A stretch of DNA of 64,000 nucleotides from Actinomycetes bacterium (GCA_023420415.1 JAEZWF010000056.1:1-64000), one strand, 5' to 3'; positions 15,661-24,342 are shown, numbered from the stretch's first letter. The notes: a model not told the origin generated them from the sequence alone. A program made the numbers and translations.

Positions 15661-17308
15661 CAGCGGGTTCCTTCTCGTGGTCGACCGGCGCGGTGGGTCC
15701 GGCGGTGCGCCCGACCCTAGCGTTGCGCCGACGCAAGCCGCAGGACAGGGCGAGCAGCACCGCGGTGGCGCCGGCGGCGGCATACTCCGGCAGCTGCCCG
15801 ATCCGGTCCGAGGGGGTGATCTCGGTGCGGACCACGGGCTCGCCGAAACGTGCCGCTGGCGTGAACAACGCGGTCTTGTCCGTGTACGTTCCGTCCGGGT
15901 TGATGAACCCGCTGACGCCGACGGTCGACACGTGCACCACGGACCGGCCGTGCTCGATCGCCCGGATCCGGCTGATCGCGAACTGCTGCTCGGACTCGGC
16001 CGTGAACCCGAACGTGGCGTTGTTGGTCTGCACCGCGAGGATGTTGGCCTGTCGGCCGTCCTGGACGGTCGACTCGCGCATCAGCCCGTCGTAGGCGACC
16101 TCGAAGCAGATCGTGGGGATGATCCAGAACGGGTCCTGTCCCTTGACCGGCACCTCGAACCCGCCGGTGCGGTCGCCCTTGATGAAGTCGCGCGTGACGA
16201 GGTCGACCTTGTCGCTGAAGTTGCGGAAGAACGAGCGGTACGGGATGTACTCGGCGAACGGCACCGGGTGCTGCTTGACGTAGCGCTCGGGCTCGGTGGC
16301 GCCGGGTCGGTAGAAGAGGCTGGCGTTGGAGAGGTTGGGCTTCGGCTGGTTAAGGACGGCGCCGATCAGCAGGGGCGCCTTCGCCGCCGCCAGTGCCGCC
16401 TGGACGTCGACGGCGGCGTCCTGGTTCTCCAGCGGGTCGATGTCCGAGGAGTTCTCGGGCCACACGACGAGGTCGGGTGGCGTTGCGCGCCCCTCCATGG
16501 CGCGCACCGTGCCGTTGACGTGGTTGTCCAGGACCGCGCGGCGCTCGGCGTTGAAGTCCAGCCCCGGCTTGGGCACGTTGCCCTGGACGGCCAGGACCGA
16601 CACCGTGCGCCCGTCGGTGGGCGGGGTGGTGAGCAGGGCGGTCACCGCCGGCGCCAGGGCCAGCACCGCGAGGGCGCCGGCCAGCACCGGGTATGCCGCC
16701 GGGCGGGCCGGGCGTGGGCGCCCGATGCGGTGCGACGCCCAGGCGGCACCGACGTGGAGCAGGACTCCCACGCAGGCGACGGCGAAGGTCAGGCCCGGCG
16801 CACCGGCATACCGGGCGAAAGGAGCCAGTGGGCTGTCCGCCTGGCTGAACGCCAGGCGCGCCCACGGGAAACCGCCGAACGGCGTCGTGCCACGCGCCCA
16901 CTCCTGCAGCACCCACGCGAGGGGCACCACGGCGTAGGCCAGGGGGCGCCACCGGGTGCCGAGCAGCGGCCGCTGGACCACCGTGGTGAGCAGGCACATG
17001 AAGGCGATGTAGAGCGCCTCCAGCGTCGCCAGGGCGAGCCAGGGCAGGTTGCCGACGTAGATGCCCGACCACGACAGGGTGGGCAGGAAGAAGCCGAGGC
17101 CGTGGCCGAGACCCACGAGGAAGGCGAGCCGCGGACGGGCGCCGAGGACGGCCGCGGACAGCAGGGCCACGGCGACCGGGGCCCACCACCACTGGTTCTG
17201 GGTCGGGAACGCCAGGGCCATGAGGAGCCCGGAGAGCGAACCGACGAGCACGCGGGCGGCCGCGCGGGCGCGCGGGGCAGGGCTGGTCACCCGGCGAGGG
17301 TAGGACAC
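15638..17308 (-). CDS. lnt: Apolipoprotein N-acyltransferase
   Basis: This 556-residue protein has about eight N-terminal membrane helices and a nitrilase-type catalytic domain facing outward. The catalytic triad is visible as Glu in LVVWPENSSDID, Lys in the VKQHPVPFAEYIP region and Cys in CFEVAYDGLMRE. It adds the third acyl chain to the N-terminal cysteine of lipoproteins such as the iron-binding lipoprotein and the FKBP lipoprotein in this window. It is the first gene of lnt-ppm1-fxsA. A GTG start at 17306-17308 is chosen, and an in-frame GTG at 17290 is an alternative. Confidence 0.93.
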   Translation of the reverse strand: MSYPRRVTSPAPRARAAARVLVGSLSGLLMALAFPTQNQWWWAPVAVALLSAAVLGARPRLAFLVGLGHGLGFFLPTLSWSGIYVGNLPWLALATLEALYIAFMCLLTTVVQRPLLGTRWRPLAYAVVPLAWVLQEWARGTTPFGGFPWARLAFSQADSPLAPFARYAGAPGLTFAVACVGVLLHVGAAWASHRIGRPRPARPAAYPVLAGALAVLALAPAVTALLTTPPTDGRTVSVLAVQGNVPKPGLDFNAERRAVLDNHVNGTVRAMEGRATPPDLVVWPENSSDIDPLENQDAAVDVQAALAAAKAPLLIGAVLNQPKPNLSNASLFYRPGATEPERYVKQHPVPFAEYIPYRSFFRNFSDKVDLVTRDFIKGDRTGGFEVPVKGQDPFWIIPTICFEVAYDGLMRESTVQDGRQANILAVQTNNATFGFTAESEQQFAISRIRAIEHGRSVVHVSTVGVSGFINPDGTYTDKTALFTPAARFGEPVVRTEITPSDRIGQLPEYAAAGATAVLLALSCGLRRRNARVGRTAGPTAPVDHEKEPAVATPSVS

Positions 17309-17722
17309 CCACCTGAGAGAAACGCAAAGGCCCGCGCCGCCGTTGGGACCAACCCGAGGCCGGCTGGGTGCCGGCTGCGAGCTGTTGTCTACTGAGCGCG
17401 CGGGCCTTTGCGTCGTCCACCACCGCCACGGGTGGGAGGTCTGTCCGGCTGGTACTGCACTGCTGGCGGGCGGTGGCTGCGCGCGCTAGCCACCGTGCAA
17501 TGGGTCCTTGGCCGGGTGCGGACTCCCCCTCGTCGTCGGTCATGTCGGTGAGACAACCGCGTGCCAACTTACCGGCGCGACGAGGTGTGTCAAGCGGGGA
17601 CCGACGGACTCGTCCCGGTGTTTGCGCAGGTCATGGGACTGCGCGGAAAACGTTGTGCGTAAAGGAAATCTGGGGAAATCGCCCAGCGGTCGGCGTGTCT
17701 TGTGCGACACGCCGACGAGGCG
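17309..17722. other. 414-bp gene-free region with strong secondary structure
   Basis: No convincing open reading frame was found between lnt and the kal-like gene. A 16-bp perfect inverted repeat (ACGCAAAGGCCCGCGC at 17322-17337, its complement at 17398-17413) encloses 60 nt that can fold further. A second stem, CGGTGGCT/AGCCACCG, lies at 17471-17495. The stretch 17640-17690 is noticeably richer in A. Read on the minus strand, the first repeat lies in the lnt leader, so it may be an attenuator, a small RNA with a terminator-like closing stem, or an element with its own promoter. No match to an RNA family known to me was recognised. Confidence 0.6.
17691..17714 (-). terminator. Terminator after kamD-kamE-kal
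   Basis: CGGCGTGTC at 17691-17699 pairs with GACACGCCG at 17706-17714 (9 bp, 6-nt loop), beginning 8 nt past the stop codon of the kal-like gene on the minus strand. Confidence 0.7.
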
Positions 17723-18115
17723 TCAGGCGCGGGGTGGCACGACGACGACACCACGTGCCGTGGTGGCCACGACGGGTGGCTCGAGGACGTCGGCGGCGGA
17801 CTCGCCCCGCTCGGGTGCGCCGCGCCCGACGACCCGCACCTCGAAGTCCATCTCGCGGCTGCGGCTGCCGACCCGGACCAGCCTGGCCTCGATCTCGATG
17901 ACGTCGCCGGCTCGGACGGGCGCCTTGAACTGGACGTCGGAGTAGCTGGCGAACAGGCCCTCGTCGCCGTCGGTGCGGATGCACATCTCGGTGGCGACGT
18001 CGCCGAAGGCCGCGAGCGAGTAGGCGCCGTCGACGAGGTTGCCGGCGTAGTGGGCGTGCGAGTAGGGCACGTAGCGGCGGTGGGTGACGGTCTGGCCGAC
18101 CTCGGGACTGGTCAT
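17723..18115 (-). CDS. kal: 3-aminobutyryl-CoA ammonia-lyase (hotdog fold)
   Basis: This 130-residue hotdog-fold protein has the signature of Kal: SHAHYAGNLVDGAYSLAAFG, then DVATEMCIRTDGDEGLF and VQFKAPVRAGDVIEIEA. In lysine fermentation Kal removes ammonia from L-3-aminobutyryl-CoA to give crotonyl-CoA. It is the last gene of a minus-strand operon, and its ATG overlaps the kamE stop (ATGA), so the products are made together. The last 25 residues are poorly conserved. Assignment rests on motif recall plus its place beside kamDE. A generic MaoC/thioesterase-like function is the alternative. Confidence 0.85.
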   Translation of the reverse strand: MTSPEVGQTVTHRRYVPYSHAHYAGNLVDGAYSLAAFGDVATEMCIRTDGDEGLFASYSDVQFKAPVRAGDVIEIEARLVRVGSRSREMDFEVRVVGRGAPERGESAADVLEPPVVATTARGVVVVPPRA

Positions 18116-18966
18116 CGCTTCTCCTTGGGTGCCGTGGGCTGGGCGAGCTCGTGGACGAGGTAGCTGGCGACCTCGCCGGGGGTGGTGCCGCGGCCGAAGA
18201 TGCGGTCGACGCCCAGCTTGGGGGCCGACCCCTCCTCGAAGCGGGGACCGCCGACGACCAGCAGCGGCACCTGACCGGCCGGGTAGGCCTCGCGGAACGC
18301 GGCGCTCATCGCGGTCGTGTTGTGGATGTGGGCGTCGCGCTGGGTCACGACCTGGCTGACCATGACCGCGTCGGCCTTCTCGGCCCGGGCACGCTCGACG
18401 AGGTCGGGCACGAGCACCTGTGCGCCGAGGTTCACGACCTTGATCTCGCGGTAGTACTCCAGGCCCTTCTCCCCCGCGAACCCCTTGATGTTGAGGATCG
18501 CGTCGATGCCGACCGTGTGGGCGTCGGTGCCGATGCAGGCGCCAACCACGACCAGCTTGCGGCGCATCCGCGACTTGATCGCGGCGTTGACGTCCTTGGG
18601 GGTCAGCAGGGGGAACTCACGCTCGACGACCGTGACCTCGCGCAGGTCGACAAGGTGCTTGGCACTGCCGTAGACGACGAAGAACGTGAAGTCCGGGCCC
18701 ATGGCCTTGGCGTGGACGAGCAGGGCCGGCTCCAGGCCCATCTTGGCGGCGAGCTGCAGCGCGGCGCCCTCGGCCCGCTTGTCGTGCGGCACCGGCAGCG
18801 TGAACGACACCTGCACCATGCCGTCGCCGGTCGTGTCGCCGTAGGGGCGGACGATGTCCGAGGTCCGCTTGCCGGTCCTGCCGGCGTCGTCGCCCTTGGC
18901 GCCCTTGGCCGGCATCGGGTCGAGCGGCATCGCGCTGTCGGTGGTGCGGGGGTCCTGCGGGGTCAT
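18112..18966 (-). CDS. kamE: Beta-lysine 5,6-aminomutase, beta (B12-binding) subunit
   Basis: This 284-residue protein has an N-terminal dimerisation part, ending in RPYGDTTGDGMVQVSFTLPVP, and a C-terminal Rossmann-like cobalamin domain. The His ligand motif DAHTVG follows VVVGACIGT, and the phosphate/nucleotide loop LLVVGGPRF is further on. Together with KamD it forms the adenosylcobalamin- and PLP-dependent enzyme that moves the terminal amino group of beta-lysine to C5. The start overlaps the kamD stop (ATGA) and the stop overlaps the kal start, a tight three-gene unit. No cobalamin riboswitch is visible upstream of the operon. Confidence 0.93.
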   Translation of the reverse strand: MTPQDPRTTDSAMPLDPMPAKGAKGDDAGRTGKRTSDIVRPYGDTTGDGMVQVSFTLPVPHDKRAEGAALQLAAKMGLEPALLVHAKAMGPDFTFFVVYGSAKHLVDLREVTVVEREFPLLTPKDVNAAIKSRMRRKLVVVGACIGTDAHTVGIDAILNIKGFAGEKGLEYYREIKVVNLGAQVLVPDLVERARAEKADAVMVSQVVTQRDAHIHNTTAMSAAFREAYPAGQVPLLVVGGPRFEEGSAPKLGVDRIFGRGTTPGEVASYLVHELAQPTAPKEKR

Positions 18967-20552
18967 CGGGTGGCCCCTTCCTCGAGCATGGTGATCGCCG
19001 GGTTGTCGTACTCCGGCGCCCGGGCCACCACCCCGTCGAGGCCCTTGCCGGCGTCGGCCGGGCGCTTCATGAGCCCGAACGTGCCGTCGGCGATGGCCTC
19101 GAGCAGCGGGGCCCTGCCGGGCTCGTCGGTGATCTTCTCCAGGAGGTCGACGGCCTCGCCGAGCACCTGCCGGGCCCGGGTCTGGATGAACCCGTCACGC
19201 GGCGGGTGGAAGTCCTCGGTCAGCCCGCCGGCCGCGCCGAGGACGTAGCGGACGTTCTGCAGGGCCAGGTCGCGGTCGGACAGGAACGGCGTGACCACCG
19301 CCTCGGTCATCATGCCGACGAGCAGGATGCCCTGGCCGGTCATCGCCCCGACCAGGTTGAAGAACCCGTCGAGCAGGTAGCCGCGGAACACGTCGCCGGT
19401 CATGTGCTTGGTCGGGGGCATCCACTTCAGCGGAGCCTCCGGGAAGAGCTGGCGCGCGAGCAGCGCGTGGGCCAGCTCCATCCGGAACGAGTCGGGGATC
19501 TCGGGGTTGATCTCGAACGCGTGCCCCAGCCCGAGCTGCCAGTCCTCGAGCCCGGCCTCCTTGGCGAAGTACTCGTTGAGCAGCTGGCTCACGGTGACGG
19601 TGTGCGCGGCCTCGACGGCGTCGGCGGTGGTGAGGTAGTTGTCCTCGCCGGTGTTGATGATGATCCCGGCGCGGGCGTGGACCTGCCGGCTGAACCGCTG
19701 GTCGACGAAGGTGCGGATCGGGTTGATGTCGCGAAAGAGGATGCCGTACATCGAGTCGTTGAGCATCATGTCGAGCCGCTCGAGCCCAGCCAGAGCCGCG
19801 ATCTCGGGCATGCACAGGCCGGACGCGTAGTTGGTGAGCCGGATGTAGCGCCCGAGCTCCTTGGACGTCTCGTCCAGCGCCGCCCGCATCAGACGGAAGT
19901 TCTCCTGCGTGGCGTACGTCCCGGCATACCCCTCGCGGGTGGCGCCCTCGGGCACGTAGTCGAGCAGCGACTGACCGGTCGAGCGGATGACGGCGATGAT
20001 GTCGGCGCCCTCGCGCGCGGCGGCCTGCGCCTGCGGGATGTCCTCGTAGATGTCGCCGGTGGCGACGATGAGGTAGATCCAGGGGCGCTGCTTCGGGTCG
20101 CCGTGGCGCTTGATCAGCCGGTCGCGCGTGGCTCGCTGCCTGTCCATGGTGCGTATGCCGCGGGCGACGGCCGTGCGCGCGGTCTTGCGTGCGCGGGTGG
20201 CGTCGTTGCCCCCGGGGATGCGGAAGCTGACCGATCCGGAGGCAGACTTCTGCGCGAGGGTGAGCAGGTCGTCGGCCTCCCCCCTGCGCAACGCGTCCCA
20301 CACCGGGGTCGTGACGCCGTGCTCGAGCCCGACGTCCTCGCGCACCCGGTCGACGAGGTGGTTGACCCACGGCACCCGCTCGTGGTCGGCGCCGGCGAGC
20401 CCGGCCAGGCGCAACGTCGCCCGCTCGACCGAGACGGTGGTGTGGCTCTGGGCCAGCTTGACGACGGGGCGCCCGGCCTTGCGGGCCAGCGAGCGGGCCT
20501 TGCGGACGGTGACCGGGTCGAGGTCGAGCAGGGGTTTCACGCGAGAAGACAC
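18963..20552 (-). CDS. kamD: Beta-lysine 5,6-aminomutase, alpha subunit
   Basis: This 529-residue protein matches the usual KamD length and carries the TIM-barrel core, for example ATGDIYEDIPQAQAAAREGA, NDSMYGILFRDIN, IIINTGEDNYLTTADAV and HAFEINPEIPDSFRMEL. It binds PLP and the 5'-deoxyadenosyl end of cobalamin and rearranges beta-lysine made by KamA. The GTG at 20550-20552 is chosen. There is no Shine-Dalgarno sequence, but TAGCGT lies exactly 7 nt upstream, as at other leaderless-type starts in this window. It heads kamD-kamE-kal. Confidence 0.94.
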   Translation of the reverse strand: MSSRVKPLLDLDPVTVRKARSLARKAGRPVVKLAQSHTTVSVERATLRLAGLAGADHERVPWVNHLVDRVREDVGLEHGVTTPVWDALRRGEADDLLTLAQKSASGSVSFRIPGGNDATRARKTARTAVARGIRTMDRQRATRDRLIKRHGDPKQRPWIYLIVATGDIYEDIPQAQAAAREGADIIAVIRSTGQSLLDYVPEGATREGYAGTYATQENFRLMRAALDETSKELGRYIRLTNYASGLCMPEIAALAGLERLDMMLNDSMYGILFRDINPIRTFVDQRFSRQVHARAGIIINTGEDNYLTTADAVEAAHTVTVSQLLNEYFAKEAGLEDWQLGLGHAFEINPEIPDSFRMELAHALLARQLFPEAPLKWMPPTKHMTGDVFRGYLLDGFFNLVGAMTGQGILLVGMMTEAVVTPFLSDRDLALQNVRYVLGAAGGLTEDFHPPRDGFIQTRARQVLGEAVDLLEKITDEPGRAPLLEAIADGTFGLMKRPADAGKGLDGVVARAPEYDNPAITMLEEGATR

Positions 20553-20559
20553 GAGGGCA

Positions 20560-20565
20560 ACGCTA
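20560..20565 (-). promoter_or_regulatory. Candidate -10 box of kamD-kamE-kal
   Basis: On the minus strand TAGCGT lies 7 nt upstream of the kamD GTG with no ribosome-binding site between, implying transcription starts at or near the start codon. The 142 bp between kamD and the divergent ChaB-like gene would hold any further control sites; I recognised none. Confidence 0.45.
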
Positions 20566-20694
20566 GCAGCGGCGCAAGGATCTCCGGCCGGTGCGCGCCG
20601 ATGCCGCAAATCCTGCGGTCGCAACCAAGCCCGTTTGAGTCGGCCGCGCACCGGGCAGGGGGCATCAGGACCCACCCACCGGAAGGAGATCGCC

Positions 20695-21117
20695 ATGCCT
20701 GCCACGGGCAAGGACGGCCACGCCAAGGACAGCGAGCTGCCGAGCACCCTGCAGCGTTCGGACCGCAAGGCCCAGGACACCTACGCCAAGGCGCTCGACT
20801 CCGCCATGGCGGAGTACCACGACGAGGAGCGTGCGCACCGGGTCGCGTACGCCGCGCTCAAGCACACCCACGAGAAGGTCGGTGACCACTGGGAGCCCAA
20901 GGACGGCAAGGGACCCTCCGACGCGCAGGCCAAGGGCGGCCGCGACACCGACCGCGAGACTGCAGGGGGCGTCGATGCCAACGCGAGCAAGAAGCACCTG
21001 CTCGACGTGGCGCGGCGCCTCGAGGTCAAGGGTCGGTCGTCGATGGACAAGGACGAGCTGGTCGAGGCGATCCAGAAGGCGAACGACCGCCGCAGCGCCG
21101 CTGCCCGCAACGACTGA
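20695..21117 (+). CDS. ChaB-like protein with C-terminal Rho-N/SAP-like domain
   Basis: This 140-residue, highly charged soluble protein has an N-terminal ChaB domain (LPSTLQRSDRKAQDTYAKALDSA, then HRVAYAALKHTHEKVGDHW). A C-terminal 35-residue segment, SKKHLLDVARRLEVKGRS, is followed by MDKDELVEAIQKAN and resembles Rho N-terminal or SAP-like nucleic-acid-binding helices. ChaB was named as a cation-transport regulator in E. coli, but its biochemical role is not established. The Shine-Dalgarno GGAAGGAG precedes the ATG at a normal distance. It is divergent from kamD with no evident functional link. Confidence 0.85.
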   Translation: MPATGKDGHAKDSELPSTLQRSDRKAQDTYAKALDSAMAEYHDEERAHRVAYAALKHTHEKVGDHWEPKDGKGPSDAQAKGGRDTDRETAGGVDANASKKHLLDVARRLEVKGRSSMDKDELVEAIQKANDRRSAAARND

Positions 21118-21129
21118 CGACCAGGTCCG

Positions 21130-21723
21130 TCAGCGTGCTGCGGACGCCGAGCGCACCGCCGTGCGGACCTGGAGCGCGGCGATCACGAGGAACACCCCGA
21201 ACACGACGGCCCAGATCCCGAGCACCCAGACCAGGGAGACGATGCCGTCGCCCGGGAAGACCATGAGCACCAGACCGAAGAGGATCGACAGCAGGCCGCT
21301 GGCCACCAGCCAGCCCCAGTGACCCACGCCCATGCGTCGGAGCCGGAAGGCACCGATGACCTCGAAGACGCCGGTGACCAGCGCCCAGGCCCCGATGAGG
21401 ATCGCCGCGGCGACCGCGGTGATGCCCGGCCACGCAAAGGCGAGGATGCCGGCGACCACCGAGGCGATGCCCCCGAGCAGCCACCAGACCCAGGTGTCGA
21501 CCGCGTGCCTGGCCTGGACGGCGCGCACGGCGTCGACGACACCGTCCACGACGGCATACGCACCGAACACGAACACGAGGGCCAGCAGGGTGACTCCCGG
21601 CCAGGCCATCGCGAGGATCCCGAACACGATGGCGGCGATGCCGCGCAGCAGCACCGCCCACCAGACGTCCTTCGCCAGCCCCAGCAGGCCATCCCTCACT
21701 GGGTCCTGTGCAGGTGTGGACAT
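21130..21723 (-). CDS. HdeD/DUF308-family membrane protein
   Basis: This 197-residue protein is made of six hydrophobic helices arranged as repeated two-helix units. Each unit contains the recurring pattern GI-F-I-A-WPG (IVFGILAMAWPGVTLLAL, VVAGILAFAWPGITAVAA, ILFGLVLMVFPGDGIVSL). This is the HdeD fold, linked to acid resistance in E. coli. Function here is unknown. GGGGAGG precedes the ATG at 21721-21723. It ends 12 nt past the convergent ChaB-like gene. Confidence 0.87.
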   Translation of the reverse strand: MSTPAQDPVRDGLLGLAKDVWWAVLLRGIAAIVFGILAMAWPGVTLLALVFVFGAYAVVDGVVDAVRAVQARHAVDTWVWWLLGGIASVVAGILAFAWPGITAVAAAILIGAWALVTGVFEVIGAFRLRRMGVGHWGWLVASGLLSILFGLVLMVFPGDGIVSLVWVLGIWAVVFGVFLVIAALQVRTAVRSASAAR

Positions 21724-21774
21724 GACTACCTCCCCGGCTCAGGCGGTCCCCCACGGGCCGCCTTGCGTCGCACG

Positions 21775-22662
21775 CTACTCCCGAACGGCGTCCAGCACCC
21801 GTTCGGCGAGCGCGACCGCCTCGACGCCGTCGCGGGCCGACACCCGGACCGGTGACCCCGTCTCGACGGCTCGTCGGACCTCGCGCAGCTGGTCGAGGTA
21901 TGGGCTGTCCGTCTGGGCCGGCTCGCGCCGCGAGTCCGACGTCATGGTGCCGTCGTCGCCGACGACCGAGAAGGTGGTCGCGAACGCTGTCCGCTGCGGA
22001 CCCCACGTCGCCTCGACAGTGGTGGTGACGCCGGACGTGTGCACCAACCGGGCACGCACCGAGTCGTCGCCTGCACCAAGGCTGCTCGCGGTGACCTCGT
22101 CCACCGGGCCGAAGTGCCAGAGCGCCTGGTCGAGGTCGTGCAGCATGAGGTCGAGGACTACCCCGCCGGAGCGCTCGTCGTCGCGAAACCACGTGCCGGT
22201 GGCAGGTGCCGCGACCTGTCGGGTGAAGTGGGCGGTCGAGACGGTGCCCAGCTCGCCGGTCTGGATGGCTCGGTGCAGCCGCCGGTATGCCGCGAAGAAG
22301 CGGACGACGTGCGCCGGGACGAGAAGGACCCCGGCGGCGTCGGCTGCCTCGGCCAGGTCCGCCGCGTCGGCGGCGGTGCGCGCGAGTGGCTTCTCGCAGA
22401 CGACGGGCCGGCCCGCGGCGACGGCGGCGCGGACGAGGTCGGGGTGCGTGGGGGTCGGGGTGCAGATGTCGACCAGGTCGACCGAGCCCAGCAGGTCGTC
22501 GAAGGTCGGGGCGACGGTGGCGCCGAGCTGGTCGGCCAGCTCGGTCGGCGGTCGGCGCGAGTGAAGTGCGACGTGAGCCCCGAGACCACGCCAGGCCTCG
22601 GCATGGGTGGCACCCATCGCCCCGGCGCCGACGACGCCGACGACGCCGACCCGCAGGGTCAT
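21775..22662 (-). CDS. Gfo/Idh/MocA-family NAD(P)-dependent oxidoreductase
   Basis: This 295-residue protein has an N-terminal Rossmann motif GVVGAGAMGATHAEAW, the family-typical VCEKPLART near residue 95 and a C-terminal alpha/beta domain (GVVLDLMLHDLDQALWHFG), where H-x-x-D serves in substrate binding. Such enzymes oxidise or reduce sugars, inositols or related alcohols; the substrate is not identifiable. Its ATG overlaps the stop of the upstream amidohydrolase (ATGA), so the two form a bicistronic unit and may act on one compound. Confidence 0.88.
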   Translation of the reverse strand: MTLRVGVVGVVGAGAMGATHAEAWRGLGAHVALHSRRPPTELADQLGATVAPTFDDLLGSVDLVDICTPTPTHPDLVRAAVAAGRPVVCEKPLARTAADAADLAEAADAAGVLLVPAHVVRFFAAYRRLHRAIQTGELGTVSTAHFTRQVAAPATGTWFRDDERSGGVVLDLMLHDLDQALWHFGPVDEVTASSLGAGDDSVRARLVHTSGVTTTVEATWGPQRTAFATTFSVVGDDGTMTSDSRREPAQTDSPYLDQLREVRRAVETGSPVRVSARDGVEAVALAERVLDAVRE

Positions 22663-24305
22663 CGTGGTGAGAGTGCGCCCGAGTCGAACACGGTGCGGCC
22701 GCGCACGACCGTGCGCAGGGTGACCGGCTTGGGCGCGCCCGGCGACAGGTCGGGCAGACCGGGGGTGCCGGAGCGCGGGTCGGTCGACCAGGTCTGGATC
22801 CGGTCGTCAGGGGCCTGCACCACGAGGTCGCCGACCTGCCAGACGGCGAAGGTTGCCGGCAGCCCCAGGTCGAGGTAGCCGCGGTCGTCGATGCCGGCCG
22901 CGCGCCACCCACCGCGGGTGTGGGCGAGGAAGGCCGAGCGCGCCGAGACCCGCTGGCTCTCGTCGTGGTGGTTGACGCAGGCCGCGACCGCGCCCCACGG
23001 GTCGAACGGTGTGACCGGCGAGTCCGACCCGAAGGCCACCGTCATGCCGGCGGCCATCATCGAGGCGAACGGGTTCATCGGGCCGGCGTCTCCCCCACCC
23101 CGGCCGAAGACGCGGTCGGCGCCCAGCCGCGCGGCATACATGCCGTCGTCGCCACCCCAGAAGGCGTCGAAGGCGGGCTGGGCGGACGCGGCGACGCCGA
23201 GCCGCACGAGCCGCGCGATGCCGTCGGCCGAGACCATCTCGAGGTGTTCGAGGCGGTGCCGTCCGCGGACCACCGTGTCTGCGCCGACGAGCTCGGCCGC
23301 CGCCTCGAAGCCGGCGATGGCGGTGTCGACGCCGGCGTCGCCGATGACGTGGAAGCCTGCCTGCAGCCCGGCGAGCGAGCACGCGGCGACGTGGTCACGG
23401 ACCTGCTCGACCGACAGGTACGCGTTGCCGGTGTGGCCGGGTGCGTCGGCGTAGGGCGCACGCAGGTGCGCGGTGCGGGAGCCGACCGAGCCGTCGATGT
23501 TGAGGTCGCCGGCCAGCCCGCGCGCGCCGCGCAGGGCAGCGACGTCACGGGCCTCCTGCTCGTCCGCGACCAGCTGCGCCCAGTAGCCCATCGTCTGCGG
23601 GCCGTCGCCGCGGTCGCCGGCAGCCAGGACCTCGGCGAAGTCGTCGGTGCCGGACAGGGTGCGGCCACCGTTCTCCTGCACGAGGCCGATGCCGGCGGCG
23701 GCCGCGGAGGCCAGCGCACGGTCGATGTCGGCGCGTCGCTGCTCGGGGGTGACGGCGGCGGCGAACGCCTCGCGGGCGGCGTGGTGTGCCTCCCGGGTCA
23801 CGAGGCCGTCGCCCTCCCAGCCGGGCAGGTCGCGGGCGCCGCTGGCGGCGGCCAGGGCCGAGGAGATGACGGCCGAGTGGCCGTCGACGCGGGGGCTGTA
23901 GACGACGCCGCCATAGGTGGCACGGTCGAGCTCGGCGCCGGTGTGCACGCGGCCACCCGCCCAGTTGAGCTGGTCCCAGTTGGGCGCGAAGACGGGCCGG
24001 CCACGCTCACGCCGCGCCGCGTCCTCGACCCGCGAGAGCGCCTCGTCGACCGAGCGGGTTGCGCCGAGGTCGACGCCGCGCAGCTGGGCTCCCGTCTGCG
24101 AGGTGTGGGCGTGGGCGTCGACGAACGCCGGTGTCACGAGGGCGCCGTCGAGCTCGACCACCTCGTCGACGGCGTCCGCGTGCACGCTGGCCGCGTCGTC
24201 ACCGCCGATCCAGGCGATCGTGCCCGTTGCGTCGTCGACCACCATCGCGTTCGCGAACGGGTCGATCGGTGAGTAGACGAAGCCGCCGCGGTAGAGAGTC
24301 GTCAC
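22659..24305 (-). CDS. YtcJ-type amidohydrolase
   Basis: This 548-residue metal-dependent hydrolase has the HxH motif in VDAHAHTSQTG near residue 65, GFHVIGDAGVD in the middle of the barrel, HRLEHLEMV, and the catalytic Asp in FGSDSPVTPFDPW. It fits the amidohydrolase-3/YtcJ group (N-substituted formamide deformylase-like), which hydrolyses amide or formamide bonds. The substrate is unknown. It is divergent from the deazaflavin-dependent protein with 37 bp between. The GTG start has TAGGGT 6 nt upstream. Lying between kamD and kdd, it might act on a lysine-related amide, but that is speculation. Confidence 0.87.
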   Translation of the reverse strand: MTTLYRGGFVYSPIDPFANAMVVDDATGTIAWIGGDDAASVHADAVDEVVELDGALVTPAFVDAHAHTSQTGAQLRGVDLGATRSVDEALSRVEDAARRERGRPVFAPNWDQLNWAGGRVHTGAELDRATYGGVVYSPRVDGHSAVISSALAAASGARDLPGWEGDGLVTREAHHAAREAFAAAVTPEQRRADIDRALASAAAAGIGLVQENGGRTLSGTDDFAEVLAAGDRGDGPQTMGYWAQLVADEQEARDVAALRGARGLAGDLNIDGSVGSRTAHLRAPYADAPGHTGNAYLSVEQVRDHVAACSLAGLQAGFHVIGDAGVDTAIAGFEAAAELVGADTVVRGRHRLEHLEMVSADGIARLVRLGVAASAQPAFDAFWGGDDGMYAARLGADRVFGRGGGDAGPMNPFASMMAAGMTVAFGSDSPVTPFDPWGAVAACVNHHDESQRVSARSAFLAHTRGGWRAAGIDDRGYLDLGLPATFAVWQVGDLVVQAPDDRIQTWSTDPRSGTPGLPDLSPGAPKPVTLRTVVRGRTVFDSGALSPR

Positions 24306-24342
24306 GGATGCACCCTAGGCGTCACGGTCGTACCGTCGAGAG
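24306..24342. promoter_or_regulatory. Divergent leaderless-type promoters (amidohydrolase / deazaflavin protein)
   Basis: Within 37 bp, TAGGGT reads leftward (24312-24317), 6 nt before the amidohydrolase GTG, and TACCGT reads rightward (24331-24336), 6 nt before the GTG at 24343. Neither gene has a Shine-Dalgarno sequence, so both mRNAs are probably leaderless. Confidence 0.5.

Noticed and set aside
17322..17413. tRNA, SRP RNA, RNase P RNA or tmRNA in the 17.3-17.7 kb gap
   Set aside because: No TTCGANTC T-loop, no GGAAG/GAAGCAG SRP core, no RNase P GAGGAAAGTC core and no tmRNA tag reading frame was seen; the inverted repeat remains unexplained.
18151..20885. Long plus-strand frames over kamD and kamE
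   Set aside because: No homology recognised and full overlap with kamD and kamE, whose motifs are clear.
22659..24305. Amidohydrolase as the missing Kce step of lysine fermentation
   Set aside because: It has a metal-dependent YtcJ-type amidohydrolase fold (HxH, catalytic Asp), while Kce belongs to the DUF849 family; the sequences do not resemble each other.
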